Of a stretch of DNA of 64,000 bases, positions 35,074 through 43,342 are shown in pieces. How positions within the stretch are numbered: the first letter of the stretch is position 1; each line of letters begins with the position of its first letter. Under the pieces are notes generated by a model. That model searched no databases. It had not been told where the DNA came from and was given only the letters and a program-made list of their open reading frames with translations. The position numbers and the translations under genes were made by a program. The DNA is from Lachnospiraceae bacterium (GTDB lineage Bacteria > Bacillota > Clostridia > Lachnospirales > Lachnospiraceae), in the NCBI GenBank assembly GCA_021200995.1, contig JAJQFS010000087.1:58356-122355 (forward strand). Reading direction: 5' to 3'.

Positions 35074-35341
35074 GGTGACCTCCTTCATGTATTTCCTCAA
35101 TCTGTTGATAGTCCAGTGTTGGCCGCTGATGACTGTGTCCGGTACCGGCGACCATTGTACATTGTATCTCAGAAGGCACCGTTTTGCAAGTTTCTGTTTC
35201 ATAACGATATGGTATTTTGTAAATTTGCGGTTTTATTCTGATTTCCGAAACTCATCTTGCAGATTTTGTCATACCATGTTAATATAAATCTGTACTCCAG
35301 AAGATTGCGCCGCAGGCTGGCGACAATACGAAAAGGCGGTG

Positions 35342-36376
35342 ATGCCGATGGCTGAAATAGCCGACAAAGACACTGGAGTACAAAGCAGTACTCCATACGA
35401 TGATGTGTTCCGCACCCTCTTAAATGACTGCAGACAGCTGGTCATCCAGCTTGTCAATGAAGTGTTCGGTGAGAATTATACCGGCAGGGAAGATGTTGTA
35501 TTTTCTCCTAATGAACACTTCCTCAACCAACAGGACGGTGGTGAGGATAAGCGGATTACGGACACAAGCTTCTCCATTCTTGGAGTTAAGGTCGGAAAGT
35601 ACCTGCTGGAATGTCAAACAAACCCCGACAGCAGCATGCTGGTACGGATTTTTGAATATTCCACCCAGGTTGCCCTGGATGAAGGGAAGATTTCAGGTGA
35701 TACCCTGGAAGTGGTGATTCCCAACTGTGCCATCCTCTTTTTGAGGAGTACGAAATACACCCCGGACCAAATGCACATCCGATTTCAATTCTGGGAAAAT
35801 TATTTTACGTATGATATCCCCGTGATAAAGATGCAGAGATACACACTGGACGATTTATTACAGAAAAATCTTCTGTTCCTGCTGCCGTTCTACATTTTTA
35901 CCTATGACAGGAAACTGCAGGAATACAATACAAATGAAGAAAAGCTGAATGCACTGCGGGCAGAATTCCGAATGATCGTAAATCATCTGAATGATCTGGA
36001 GTACAGCAATCAGCTCAGTACATACTATAAAAAGACACTTATTGAAATGTCAGAAAAGGTCGTGGACAATCTCGCGGCCGAATACGCAAATATCAGGAAG
36101 GAAGTGAAGGCTGTTATGGGAGGAAAGATTTTGGAATATGAAACAAAGACCATACTGAAGCAGGGTCTTCAAAAAGGCCGTCAGGAAGGTCTTCAGGAAG
36201 GTCGCCAGGAAGGTCGCCAGGAAGGTCGCCAGGAGGGACTTCAACTTGGTCGTCTGGAAAATCTGGTGCAGAATATCAGAAGCCTGATGAAAACAATGGG
36301 CTGGAGCGCCGAACAAGCCATGGATATGATGCAGGTTTCCGAAGAAGATCGCGCCGCTGTTTCTTCACGATTATGA
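35342..36376 (+). CDS. Rpn-type PD-(D/E)XK nuclease / transposase-like protein
   Basis: A protein of about 344 aa of the Rpn/YhgA-like group (PDDEXK nuclease family transposase). Key residues are Asp in RITDTSFSILGVKVGKYLLE and the ECQ in LLECQTNPDSSMLVR, then RIFEYSTQVALDEGK. The C-terminus has the usual coiled-coil and (GRQEG)n repeat. These proteins cut DNA and promote recombination in tested members. They are common in multiple copies in gut Clostridia and often mobile. The start may be GTG 35339, ATG 35342 or ATG 35348; the last has GGCGG 8 bases upstream. Codons are more AT-rich than in neighbouring core genes. Confidence 0.85.
   Translation: MPMAEIADKDTGVQSSTPYDDVFRTLLNDCRQLVIQLVNEVFGENYTGREDVVFSPNEHFLNQQDGGEDKRITDTSFSILGVKVGKYLLECQTNPDSSMLVRIFEYSTQVALDEGKISGDTLEVVIPNCAILFLRSTKYTPDQMHIRFQFWENYFTYDIPVIKMQRYTLDDLLQKNLLFLLPFYIFTYDRKLQEYNTNEEKLNALRAEFRMIVNHLNDLEYSNQLSTYYKKTLIEMSEKVVDNLAAEYANIRKEVKAVMGGKILEYETKTILKQGLQKGRQEGLQEGRQEGRQEGRQEGLQLGRLENLVQNIRSLMKTMGWSAEQAMDMMQVSEEDRAAVSSRL
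36171..36238 (+). repeat. 12-bp tandem repeat encoding GRQEG units
   Basis: About five copies of a 12-base unit (AGGAAGGTCGCC and variants) in the 3' part of the Rpn gene encode repeated Gly-Arg-Gln-Glu. The identical inner copies suggest recent expansion by slippage. Confidence 0.88.
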
Positions 36377-36454
36377 TTTCACAATTCATAATGTCAAATA
36401 AAATCCGAAGATTTTGCGATGAGTACTGGTTGTTGTACTTTCGTAACCCTACAG

Positions 36455-36499
36455 AAATCCCTCCCGTCGAGTTCACGCTGTACCCGACAGGAGGGATTT
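36455..36499. terminator. 15-bp hairpin between convergent genes
   Basis: AAATCCCTCCCGTCG (36455-36469) pairs with CGACAGGAGGGATTT (36485-36499), with one wobble, around a 15-base loop. Its place between the Rpn gene and the surface-protein gene, which converge, fits a bidirectional terminator. T runs are short, so an element boundary is also possible. Confidence 0.55.
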
Positions 36500-36538
36500 C
36501 CGCAAATATGCAGGATTCAGTTTTTATACAAACTGTGA

Positions 36539-39073
36539 TTATCTGCTGCGTCTCCGCTTTGTGTTATAGATGGCTATGCCAGCTATGCCGACACCAGATA
36601 TCAGCAGCAGTAAAAGCCACAGTACCACCTGACTGTTGTCACCCGTCTCTGCTGATATAGTTGCAACGGCAACATCTTCCGTGGTGGTCGTCTCACTGTC
36701 CGCAGACGATTCAGTGTCTGTGCTTTCTGTCTCGTCTGAATCGTCAGACCCAGTGCTTCCGGTGGCAGAAATATCAGCAAGTTCTTTCGTTGCGGTGTAG
36801 TCTACGCTGTCAAAGGTCACAGTTGCTGTGTAGATGGTCACGCCATTTTCCGTTGCGGTGGCAGCGGTTTTTACTTTGGATATCACTGTTGCAGTTACCG
36901 TCTGCACATCGTTACAATCCGTACAAGTGAAGCTGACTATGCAGCTCTTGCCATCCTCGCTCCAGGTGAAGCTCGGCTCGCTGTAGCTGTGTGCCGTCAC
37001 GGTCAGGGTGTAGGAAGCAGTCGCTTCATTATAATTGCCTGTGGATGCAGCAGTTGCTGTGATGGTTGTGGAACCTGCACCTACGATTGTCACTTCACCG
37101 GTAGTTGCATTCACTGTTGCAACGGTTGTATCACTGGAGGTGTAGCTGATTGTACCGTCTCCGATGGTCTGAGTCAGGGTATTGGTGATGGCTGCATCAT
37201 TGATATGCTTCGTCATGGTGCTCTCACTGTAAGAAACAGACTGGTCTGCCTTATTCACGGTGAAGGACACTTCTGCGGTTGCCGCGGCGCTATTGTTATA
37301 GGTCACGGTAATGGTCGCGATGTATGTACCTGCATCGAGGTTGGCGGCGGGCTGGATGGTATAGGTAGTGCTATCCGTCGTTCCCTTGGTAATTGTCGTG
37401 CCGTCCGTCTTGTTCAGCGTAAAGGATCCGCCATCTGTTCCACTGAGGGAAACGTCCGTGATAGTCGCGTCGGTATTGCCGGTGCTTGTAATCGTGATGC
37501 CCGCGGCAACCGGTTGTGTGTAGCCATAAGCCACCGCGTCAAAGGTCGGGGCGGCAGCGGTCAGAGTGTAGGTGGAGGCAACGCCTTCCACAGCAATTAT
37601 AATATCGCCAGTTATGCTGGTTGCTGTAATAGCCAATACCCCGGTCGCGCTGTTGTAAGTATAACCACCGCTGCCAAGTGTCGTGCCGCCAACGGTTACC
37701 GTGATGCTCTCCGGCAGGATATAGCCGTCTGCGGCGGCCAGCGTGGTTGTATAGTCCGTACTATTGCTTGCCAGACAATAAGTATCCGTATTATTCGTGG
37801 ATACATTCGTCAGACTGTTTGTAATGTCATAATCATTCACCGTGGTCGGAATGGTGATTTCCTTTAACGCGCTTGCATAGTCGGTCTTGTAATCGCCGTT
37901 ATACTGCTCGTTGAAGATATACAGGGTATCGCCGCTTCCCATCGTGATGCCGGAAAGATCGATTTCTACCGTCCCGCCGGCGTCACTGCTGTCTGCGAGA
38001 TTTTTCAGCCTGCCGTAATAGGTCACTGCGCCGCTGCTGTCCGTAATCAGGGCGGAAATATATTCATTGTCGCCTGTCTGGGCACCCAAATAACTTATAG
38101 TTACGCTGACAACTTTCGTGTTTGTACGGACTGCTGTTGTCGCGCTCGCTGTAAAAGAACTGCGAGTTGAACTATCATCCAAGGTCATCTTCCACTCGCT
38201 GCCCTCATAATCCGAAACCACCGTCAGTCCACTGTCCATGCCGATTGCCGATTTGCCGCCTTGGGCAGCGGAAGTGAAGAGGACAGAGTTCAGATCTAAG
38301 TTAAAAGCAGGACGAGCTGCCCAGGATGTGTTGACGTGAGTGAAATCCACAGAACCAGTGTAGTTGACGGCACCCGCACGTTGCGTATATTTTGTCTGAG
38401 GCGAACGGAGTCGCCACACACCAATGCCAGCACCATAATTGGCAATCCGCGCCGCGTCATTGATGAAGCCATACGCGCTGTTTTCCGCTTCTTCTGCAGA
38501 CAGGAAAAACACCTTGTCATCGTTCAGGATGTTACTGGAGGCGGAAAATGAAGTGGAATAGGTACTGCTGATAAATGCATTATCACTTTTCGTCGCAGCA
38601 ATAATCGCAGCGAGTTCAGTGGCAGAAAACGCACTGCTTGCAAAGGTATTGCACCAAGTTTGCGCCTCGCTGCCCTGCCATGCATTGCTGTATGGATATG
38701 TACTATCAATGTAAACGTCGCCAGAAGCACCGGAACCATACAGCGCATCGGAAAGCAGGAAAAGCCCAGCATCGTTTGTTCCGTCGCCATCGCTGTCAAA
38801 ATTGGTTTCGTCGTCCAGCACCCGCCACTTGATTGCTCCGCTTGTGGTATAGTCATCCGGCGCAGTCCAGTAGCCGTAATAGATATAGTCATATCCATTT
38901 GTGCTGTCATAACCCGAAATCCCACCGGTAGGGTTACTGGCAGTCACTAGCTGTATCGCTTTGCCTGTGTCCGTTCCCGCCGCAAATGCCGTTGTGGTCG
39001 GCAGCAACCCCGCCACAAGACAGAGCGCCAACAGCAAACTTACCGTTCTTTTCCATTTTCTTCGCATTTTCAT
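36539..39073 (-). CDS. Large secreted surface protein with DUF6273-like and Ig-like domains
   Basis: About 844 aa. A signal peptide (TVSLLLALCLVAGLLPTTTAFA) is followed by a DUF6273-like domain over residues 50-275 (AIKWRVLDDE, GLFLLSDALYGSG, DKVFFLSAEEAENSAYGF, VWRLRSPQ, ARPAFNLDL). Several beta-rich segments follow, then a bacterial Ig-like domain (VATVNATTGEVTIVGAGSTT), an acidic Ser/Thr spacer and a C-terminal helix with a basic end (LLLLLISGVGIAGIAIYNTK). The segment SAETGDNSQVVLW before the helix resembles sortase-type TGDNS tails but has no LPxTG. ATG 39073 follows GAAGGG. It lies 91 bases downstream of a TetR gene on the same strand, so that regulator may control it. Confidence 0.75.
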   Translation of the reverse strand: MKMRRKWKRTVSLLLALCLVAGLLPTTTAFAAGTDTGKAIQLVTASNPTGGISGYDSTNGYDYIYYGYWTAPDDYTTSGAIKWRVLDDETNFDSDGDGTNDAGLFLLSDALYGSGASGDVYIDSTYPYSNAWQGSEAQTWCNTFASSAFSATELAAIIAATKSDNAFISSTYSTSFSASSNILNDDKVFFLSAEEAENSAYGFINDAARIANYGAGIGVWRLRSPQTKYTQRAGAVNYTGSVDFTHVNTSWAARPAFNLDLNSVLFTSAAQGGKSAIGMDSGLTVVSDYEGSEWKMTLDDSSTRSSFTASATTAVRTNTKVVSVTISYLGAQTGDNEYISALITDSSGAVTYYGRLKNLADSSDAGGTVEIDLSGITMGSGDTLYIFNEQYNGDYKTDYASALKEITIPTTVNDYDITNSLTNVSTNNTDTYCLASNSTDYTTTLAAADGYILPESITVTVGGTTLGSGGYTYNSATGVLAITATSITGDIIIAVEGVASTYTLTAAAPTFDAVAYGYTQPVAAGITITSTGNTDATITDVSLSGTDGGSFTLNKTDGTTITKGTTDSTTYTIQPAANLDAGTYIATITVTYNNSAAATAEVSFTVNKADQSVSYSESTMTKHINDAAITNTLTQTIGDGTISYTSSDTTVATVNATTGEVTIVGAGSTTITATAASTGNYNEATASYTLTVTAHSYSEPSFTWSEDGKSCIVSFTCTDCNDVQTVTATVISKVKTAATATENGVTIYTATVTFDSVDYTATKELADISATGSTGSDDSDETESTDTESSADSETTTTEDVAVATISAETGDNSQVVLWLLLLLISGVGIAGIAIYNTKRRRSR

Positions 39074-39164
39074 CGGTTTTCTTTCCCTTCTGCCTCTATA
39101 GGCAATGCTGTTTGATATTGTCTTTACAGAAACGCAAAAAGGCGCATCCCGTCCGGGGTACCCT

Positions 39165-39866
39165 TTAACGTTCCTGCAAGCTTTCCCTCTGTTTTTCCAG
39201 ATATTTGAAAATACCGTCAACAGTTTCCTTCGCCACCCGCTTAAAATCTATGGTTTTCACAAAGGCGATCGCTTCTTCAATCTTTTCATCCGGCACATAG
39301 TAAATTCGGAGCGTATTTTTCAGAAACGCCTCCACTTTCACGTCCATCGTAAACCAGATATTGCAGGGGGTAATCATAAACCCCCGCATGATGCCGCCCG
39401 TGGCGATCTCCAGCAGGTAAAAGTCTTTCGATTCCAGCTGCGGCAGCTCTTCTTTGAAAATGGTTTCCACCTTTCCCGCGACCTTCTCCTGTATCAAAGC
39501 AGATGTTTTCGGGAGGGAGTATGCGTTGTAATACACATCCCTGAGATTATCATTCATCTCCACGATATAAAGCTGCAATACTGTTTCCGCAGCATACAGC
39601 AGAATTTTATCATCCGTCCTGCCCGCAGCCAGCTTTTCCGAAACGGAAAACTGCTGCTCCAGAACGAGGCTCACCAGTTCATACAGCACATCCTCTTTGG
39701 TCCTGAAATGTCCGGTGAACGCTCCCGCACTGATGCCGAGCTTCGTAATGATGTGCCTGACCGTCGTATTGGTGAAGCCTTTCTCCAGGAAGCTCTCCGC
39801 CGCCGTATTGATGATGATTTGCCTGTGCAGCTCGCTCTGCTCCCGCGTAACCCTGCCCTTACCCAT
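39165..39866 (-). CDS. TetR/AcrR family transcriptional regulator
   Basis: A 233-aa DNA-binding protein. The N-terminal helix-turn-helix is typical (INTAAESFLEKGFTNTTVRH, LGISAGAFTGHFRTKEDVLY). The larger C-terminal domain should bind a ligand that is not predictable from sequence. GGGAG precedes the ATG. It has its own good promoter and probably reads through into the surface-protein gene. No efflux gene is adjacent on that transcript. Confidence 0.9.
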   Translation of the reverse strand: MGKGRVTREQSELHRQIIINTAAESFLEKGFTNTTVRHIITKLGISAGAFTGHFRTKEDVLYELVSLVLEQQFSVSEKLAAGRTDDKILLYAAETVLQLYIVEMNDNLRDVYYNAYSLPKTSALIQEKVAGKVETIFKEELPQLESKDFYLLEIATGGIMRGFMITPCNIWFTMDVKVEAFLKNTLRIYYVPDEKIEEAIAFVKTIDFKRVAKETVDGIFKYLEKQRESLQER

Positions 39867-39953
39867 TCGTCACTCCCTTTTTCAGTGGATTGATGCAAAT
39901 TCATGAGGCATCTTTCAAGCCTTATTTAGAATGTGTTCTTTTATTCTCCGCGC

Positions 39954-39982
39954 AGTATAACAAAAGCCACTCCGAATTACAA
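39954..39982 (-). promoter_or_regulatory. Promoter of the TetR gene
   Basis: On the minus strand TTGTAA (39982-39977) and TATACT (39959-39954) are 17 bases apart, about 85 bases before the ATG. The 295-base space 39867-40161 contains this promoter, the divergent toxin-antitoxin promoter, and nothing else recognised. Confidence 0.75.
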
Positions 39983-40104
39983 TAGCTTCTGGGAAATTTA
40001 CAAATTATTTTCAATTGTTATTTGGGGTTCCCGCACTTAAAATTTGCCTGATGAATAAAAACAGCGCAGACACGGAAGGGGTCAGAAATACCCGGCCAAA
40101 AATC

Positions 40105-40133
40105 TTGCGCGCAGTTGAAATAGGTGTTATCAT
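40105..40133 (+). promoter_or_regulatory. Promoter of the RelBE-like pair
   Basis: TTGCGC (40105-40110) and TATCAT (40128-40133) are 17 bases apart, about 22 bases before the ribosome site AGAGGA of the antitoxin gene. Confidence 0.6.
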
Positions 40134-40161
40134 AAAACAAAAAGAAAGAGAGGATCTGAAA

Positions 40162-40395
40162 ATGAGCAACAAAGAGCGAGCATTGCAAATAATAGATACG
40201 ATACCAGAAAACAAAATGATTTTCGTTGTGGAAATGCTAACAGGTATCCAGGGACTGCTCGTAGAAGAGGTCGAACCGGACGAATGGGATCTGGAAATGA
40301 TTAACGCTGCGGAAAAAGAAAATGATGGAACAGTAATTTCTCTCGAGGATATGCTGAAAAAGGATGGTCTGACATATGCAGATTTACAAGATTAA
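40162..40395 (+). CDS. Antitoxin of a RelBE-type pair
   Basis: A 77-aa acidic protein (MSNKERALQIIDTIPENKMI, VEEVEPDEWDLEMINAAEKE) whose gene overlaps a RelE toxin gene by 20 bases, the usual antitoxin-first layout. It should neutralise the toxin through its C-terminal part and repress its own promoter. No ribbon-helix-helix motif is obvious, so the DNA-binding part is uncertain. AGAGGA lies 7 bases before the ATG. Confidence 0.8.
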   Translation: MSNKERALQIIDTIPENKMIFVVEMLTGIQGLLVEEVEPDEWDLEMINAAEKENDGTVISLEDMLKKDGLTYADLQD

Positions 40396-40630
40396 GTTTG
40401 AAAAGGCGGCACAAAAATTCCTTGATAAACAGGATAAAAGTCAGCGAATCAGGCTATATAAAGCCATCTGTCAACTTCCGGAGGGAACAGATATCAAAAA
40501 ATTAAAAGGCTGTAATCTACTCCGGCTTCGCGTTGGCGATTTCAGAATCATATACACAATTGAGGAAGAAATTAAAATAATCACAATAGAAAACATCGAC
40601 AACCGCGGAGATGTCTATAAAAAATATTAA
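40376..40630 (+). CDS. RelE/ParE family toxin
   Basis: An 84-aa basic protein of the RelE fold: IYKIKFEKAAQKFLDKQDKS at the start, LKGCNLLRLRVGDFRIIYTI in the centre, and ENIDNRGDVYKKY at the end. The core R.R.GD.RI.Y motif with a terminal Arg/Tyr matches ribosome-dependent mRNA interferases of the RelE group. The AT-rich gene, unlike its GC-rich neighbours, suggests horizontal transfer. Confidence 0.9.
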   Translation: MQIYKIKFEKAAQKFLDKQDKSQRIRLYKAICQLPEGTDIKKLKGCNLLRLRVGDFRIIYTIEEEIKIITIENIDNRGDVYKKY

Positions 40631-40635
40631 TACCA

Positions 40636-40675
40636 GCAGGGCCTGCGCCGATTCAAAAATCAGTCCAGGCCCTGC
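40636..40675. terminator. 10-bp hairpin between relE-like and queT genes
   Basis: GCAGGGCCTG (40636-40645) pairs perfectly with CAGGCCCTGC (40666-40675). It lies between convergent genes, and on the minus strand a T run follows at about 40616-40624. Likely bidirectional terminator. Confidence 0.6.
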
Positions 40676-40765
40676 GCGGTATTGTGGTCATTTCTCTCCG
40701 CAACTCTTACCGCGATCTTTGGCTCAACCTCAATAGGTTTCCATCTCTACTTCTTAATGCCGCCA

Positions 40766-41251
40766 TCACCCGAACAGGTATTTCCGGTTCTTCTCCACAA
40801 CCACAAAAAGCAGGCCCCCGCAGACCGCGCAGACGATCACCTCACCGACTCCCACCGTCAGCATCATATAAGGAATCGCCTCCTCGGCGCCATAGCAATA
40901 TTTTAATACAAAGGGAACTATCAGAGTGTTGGCCACGATGGGCGGAATGGGCGCGAGCCATTTGATCTTCATTTTTCCGGCGAAATAGGTGCCCACCGCG
41001 CCGATTAAGGTTGCGAGCGACCCGAATGCCACATCCCCGATGACGGAGCCGCCGAGGAAATTGGCCAGAAAACAGCCCACAAACAGGCCGGGAATGGCAG
41101 CCGGTGTGAAATACGGCAGGATCGTCAGTGCCTCCGCGATGCGGAACTGGATCACGCCGAAGCTCCAGTAATTGAACAGGTACACCAGTACCACGTAGAT
41201 GGCGGCAATCATCGCCGCCTGGACTAAGGTTACGGTCTTTTGGTTCTTCAT
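40766..41251 (-). CDS. queT: QueT family queuosine-precursor transporter
   Basis: A 161-aa membrane protein with five to six helices, the substrate-binding S component of an ECF transporter for preQ1 or related queuosine precursors. The segments FGVIQFRIAEALTILPYFTP, GLFVGCFLANFLGG and DVAFGSLATLIGAVGTYFAG are typical of the QueT family. The shared ECF energising genes are not in the window. A preQ1-type riboswitch precedes it and its ribosome site lies within that element. Confidence 0.93.
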   Translation of the reverse strand: MKNQKTVTLVQAAMIAAIYVVLVYLFNYWSFGVIQFRIAEALTILPYFTPAAIPGLFVGCFLANFLGGSVIGDVAFGSLATLIGAVGTYFAGKMKIKWLAPIPPIVANTLIVPFVLKYCYGAEEAIPYMMLTVGVGEVIVCAVCGGLLFVVVEKNRKYLFG

Positions 41252-41261
41252 GTGAAATTTT

Positions 41262-41304
41262 CTCCTCTAGTTTTATTTAAGGTCAGGAAGGTCTCGAACT
41301 GACC
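41262..41304 (-). promoter_or_regulatory. Probable preQ1-I riboswitch
   Basis: On the minus strand GGTCAG and CTGACC form a stem enclosing TTCGAGACCTTC. They are followed by an A-rich stretch (TTAAATAAAACTAGAGGAG) that contains the ribosome site GAGGAG, 10 bases before the queT ATG. This is the layout of a preQ1 class I pseudoknot that blocks translation when ligand binds. The call rests on layout and on the queT context. Confidence 0.65.
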
Positions 41305-41340
41305 CGCGCAATGCGCATGCCCCACTGTAACATATACCCG

Positions 41341-41372
41341 AAAAAAAAGCAAGCCCGGAAAACCGGGCCTGC
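41341..41372 (-). terminator. Terminator of the ABC exporter operon
   Basis: GCAGGCCCGG and CCGGGCTTGC (41372-41349 on the minus strand) pair with one mismatch around TTTT, then eight T. It lies 87 bases after the exporter stop and ahead of the queT leader. Confidence 0.9.
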
Positions 41373-41458
41373 CATTCAATATCACTCGCTTCAATAACTT
41401 GTTTCTCATAGTCGGCACTTTTGTAAAAAACACAGCCAATAGGAAGAAAAGATATCCA

Positions 41459-43342
41459 TCACGTCTGATTTCCCGCGAACTGCGTCATATACAGCTCATA
41501 ATATCTTCCCTTCTCCTCCATCAGCTCCTCGTGATTGCCTGTCTCCACGATGCGCCCCTGATCCATGACGACGATATAATCCGCGTCCCGGATCGTGGAA
41601 AGGCGGTGGGCAATGATCACGCTCGTGCGATCCTGCATCAGCTTCACCATCGCGTCCTGGATATTTTTCTCCGTGCGCGTATCCGCGCTGGAGGTCGCTT
41701 CATCCAGGATCAGGATTTTGGGGTGCGCCAGGAACGCCCTGCCGATGGAGAGAAGCTGGCGCTGGCCCTGGCTTAAATTCTGGCCGGACTCTGTCAGCTC
41801 TGTGTCGTATCCGCCGGGAAGGTGCGTGATCATGGAACGGCTGTTGCTCATGCGGGTGGCACACTCCATCTCCTCATCCGTCGCCTCCGTATTGGAGTAT
41901 TTTAAGTTATTGCGGACCGTGTCGGAGAACAGGACTGTATCCTGCAGGACAATGGCCATGTTGCGCCGAAGCACATTGCAGTCGATGTCCCTGATATTGA
42001 CGCCGTCGATTAAGATCTCGCCGCTGTCAACATCATAAAAACGCATCAGAAGGTTGACCACCGTGGTCTTGCCGCTGCCGGTGGCGCCCACCAGCGCGAC
42101 CTTATGCCCTGCGTAAATGTCCAGGCTGAAATCATACAGCACCTGCTTGCCCGGCAAATAGGAGAAATTCACATTCCGGAAAGAAATCACGCCTTTGGCG
42201 TTCTCCATAGTTCCGGCGCCGCTCTTGTCCTCATCCGCCTCGTCCATGATGGCGAAAACACGCTCTGCGCCCGCGATTGCGGTGATGATCTGTCCATAGA
42301 CCTCCGCGATCATATTGATCGGGCGGCCGAACTGCTTGGCGTAGACAATAAACGCGGAAATCACGCCCACGGAAATCAACCCGTGAATGGCATAGTAGCC
42401 GCCGAAGGCCGCAATCAGGGCAAAGCCGATATTGCTGATGACATTCATCAGGGGGCCCATGGAACCGCCGATGACCTCGGCGATAATGCCGACACGCGTC
42501 AGATTGTCCGACGTTTCCTCGAACTCCTCAATCACCTGCGGCTGATAATTGTATGCCGAGACGGTCTTATATCCCGCCACCATTTCCTCCACGGTACCGT
42601 TTAAATTTCCCAACAGAGCCTGGCGTTTTCTGGAGTATTCCCGCATCTTGCCGGAAATCAGTCTGGTCACGATCAGCGTCAGAACCACGGTCACACAGGA
42701 GAGAAGCGCCAGCTGCCAGCAGATCCAGATCATCATCGCGACCGTCCCGATGATGGTCAGGACGCCGTTCACCAGTGTACTCAGGGGCTGCGACACAATA
42801 TTGGAAATATTTTCCACGTCGTTGGTCATGCGGCTCATGATGTCCCCGTGGGAATGGGTGTCCAGATATTTGACCGGCAAATTCACGATTTTATTGAAAA
42901 GATCCTCCCTCATCCGGCTGACGATGCGCTGGCTTAAATATGCGCTGATCCTCGTCTGAAATAAGGTGCCGAGCGCGGAAATCACATAAAGTGTCAGCAT
43001 CAGCGCCAGCACCGGCACCAGATTGTCAAACTCTCCGTCCGTAATCTTGTCGATGGCGTCGCTCTGTAGCTTGGGCGCGAAAACGGAGCACAGCACCACC
43101 ACAATGACAGCCGCAAGCAGGCCAGCCAGCATCCCTCTCTCTTTACTGAAATACTGCACCAGCCGCGCCAGGGTCTGTTTGCCGTTTTTGGGCTTTTCGA
43201 CTTCCATGCCACGCCCCGGACCGCCGGGCCCGCGGCCGATGCGGATATTCGTCTGCGGGGCGTCACCGCGTCCCGCTTGTCCGTTGGAAGGGGCCGATCC
43301 CTGCGCGGGAGCGTTATTTGCGTTCATACCGTTACTCGCCAT
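41459..43342 (-). CDS. Heterodimeric ABC exporter subunit, active-Walker-B half
   Basis: A 627-aa exporter half: a Gly/Asn/Pro-rich cytoplasmic N-terminus (residues 1-50), six membrane helices, and an ATPase domain. Walker A is GATGSGKT and Walker B LILDEATSS with the catalytic Glu. The signature loop is LSQGQ rather than LSGGQ. In heterodimeric exporters (BmrCD, TM287/288 type) this altered signature faces the inactive ATP site of the partner, as expected here. The gene overlaps the partner's stop by 11 bases. Likely multidrug or lipid-linked substrate export. Confidence 0.93.
   Translation of the reverse strand: MASNGMNANNAPAQGSAPSNGQAGRGDAPQTNIRIGRGPGGPGRGMEVEKPKNGKQTLARLVQYFSKERGMLAGLLAAVIVVVLCSVFAPKLQSDAIDKITDGEFDNLVPVLALMLTLYVISALGTLFQTRISAYLSQRIVSRMREDLFNKIVNLPVKYLDTHSHGDIMSRMTNDVENISNIVSQPLSTLVNGVLTIIGTVAMMIWICWQLALLSCVTVVLTLIVTRLISGKMREYSRKRQALLGNLNGTVEEMVAGYKTVSAYNYQPQVIEEFEETSDNLTRVGIIAEVIGGSMGPLMNVISNIGFALIAAFGGYYAIHGLISVGVISAFIVYAKQFGRPINMIAEVYGQIITAIAGAERVFAIMDEADEDKSGAGTMENAKGVISFRNVNFSYLPGKQVLYDFSLDIYAGHKVALVGATGSGKTTVVNLLMRFYDVDSGEILIDGVNIRDIDCNVLRRNMAIVLQDTVLFSDTVRNNLKYSNTEATDEEMECATRMSNSRSMITHLPGGYDTELTESGQNLSQGQRQLLSIGRAFLAHPKILILDEATSSADTRTEKNIQDAMVKLMQDRTSVIIAHRLSTIRDADYIVVMDQGRIVETGNHEELMEEKGRYYELYMTQFAGNQT

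Noticed and set aside
36989..37867. 292-codon plus-strand open frame rich in Cys and Gly
   Set aside because: Antisense to Thr/Ser-rich coding of the surface protein, which produces Cys/Gly-rich shadows.
39105..39893. 262-codon plus-strand open frame
   Set aside because: Antisense to the TetR gene and starting in its downstream region, without a ribosome site.
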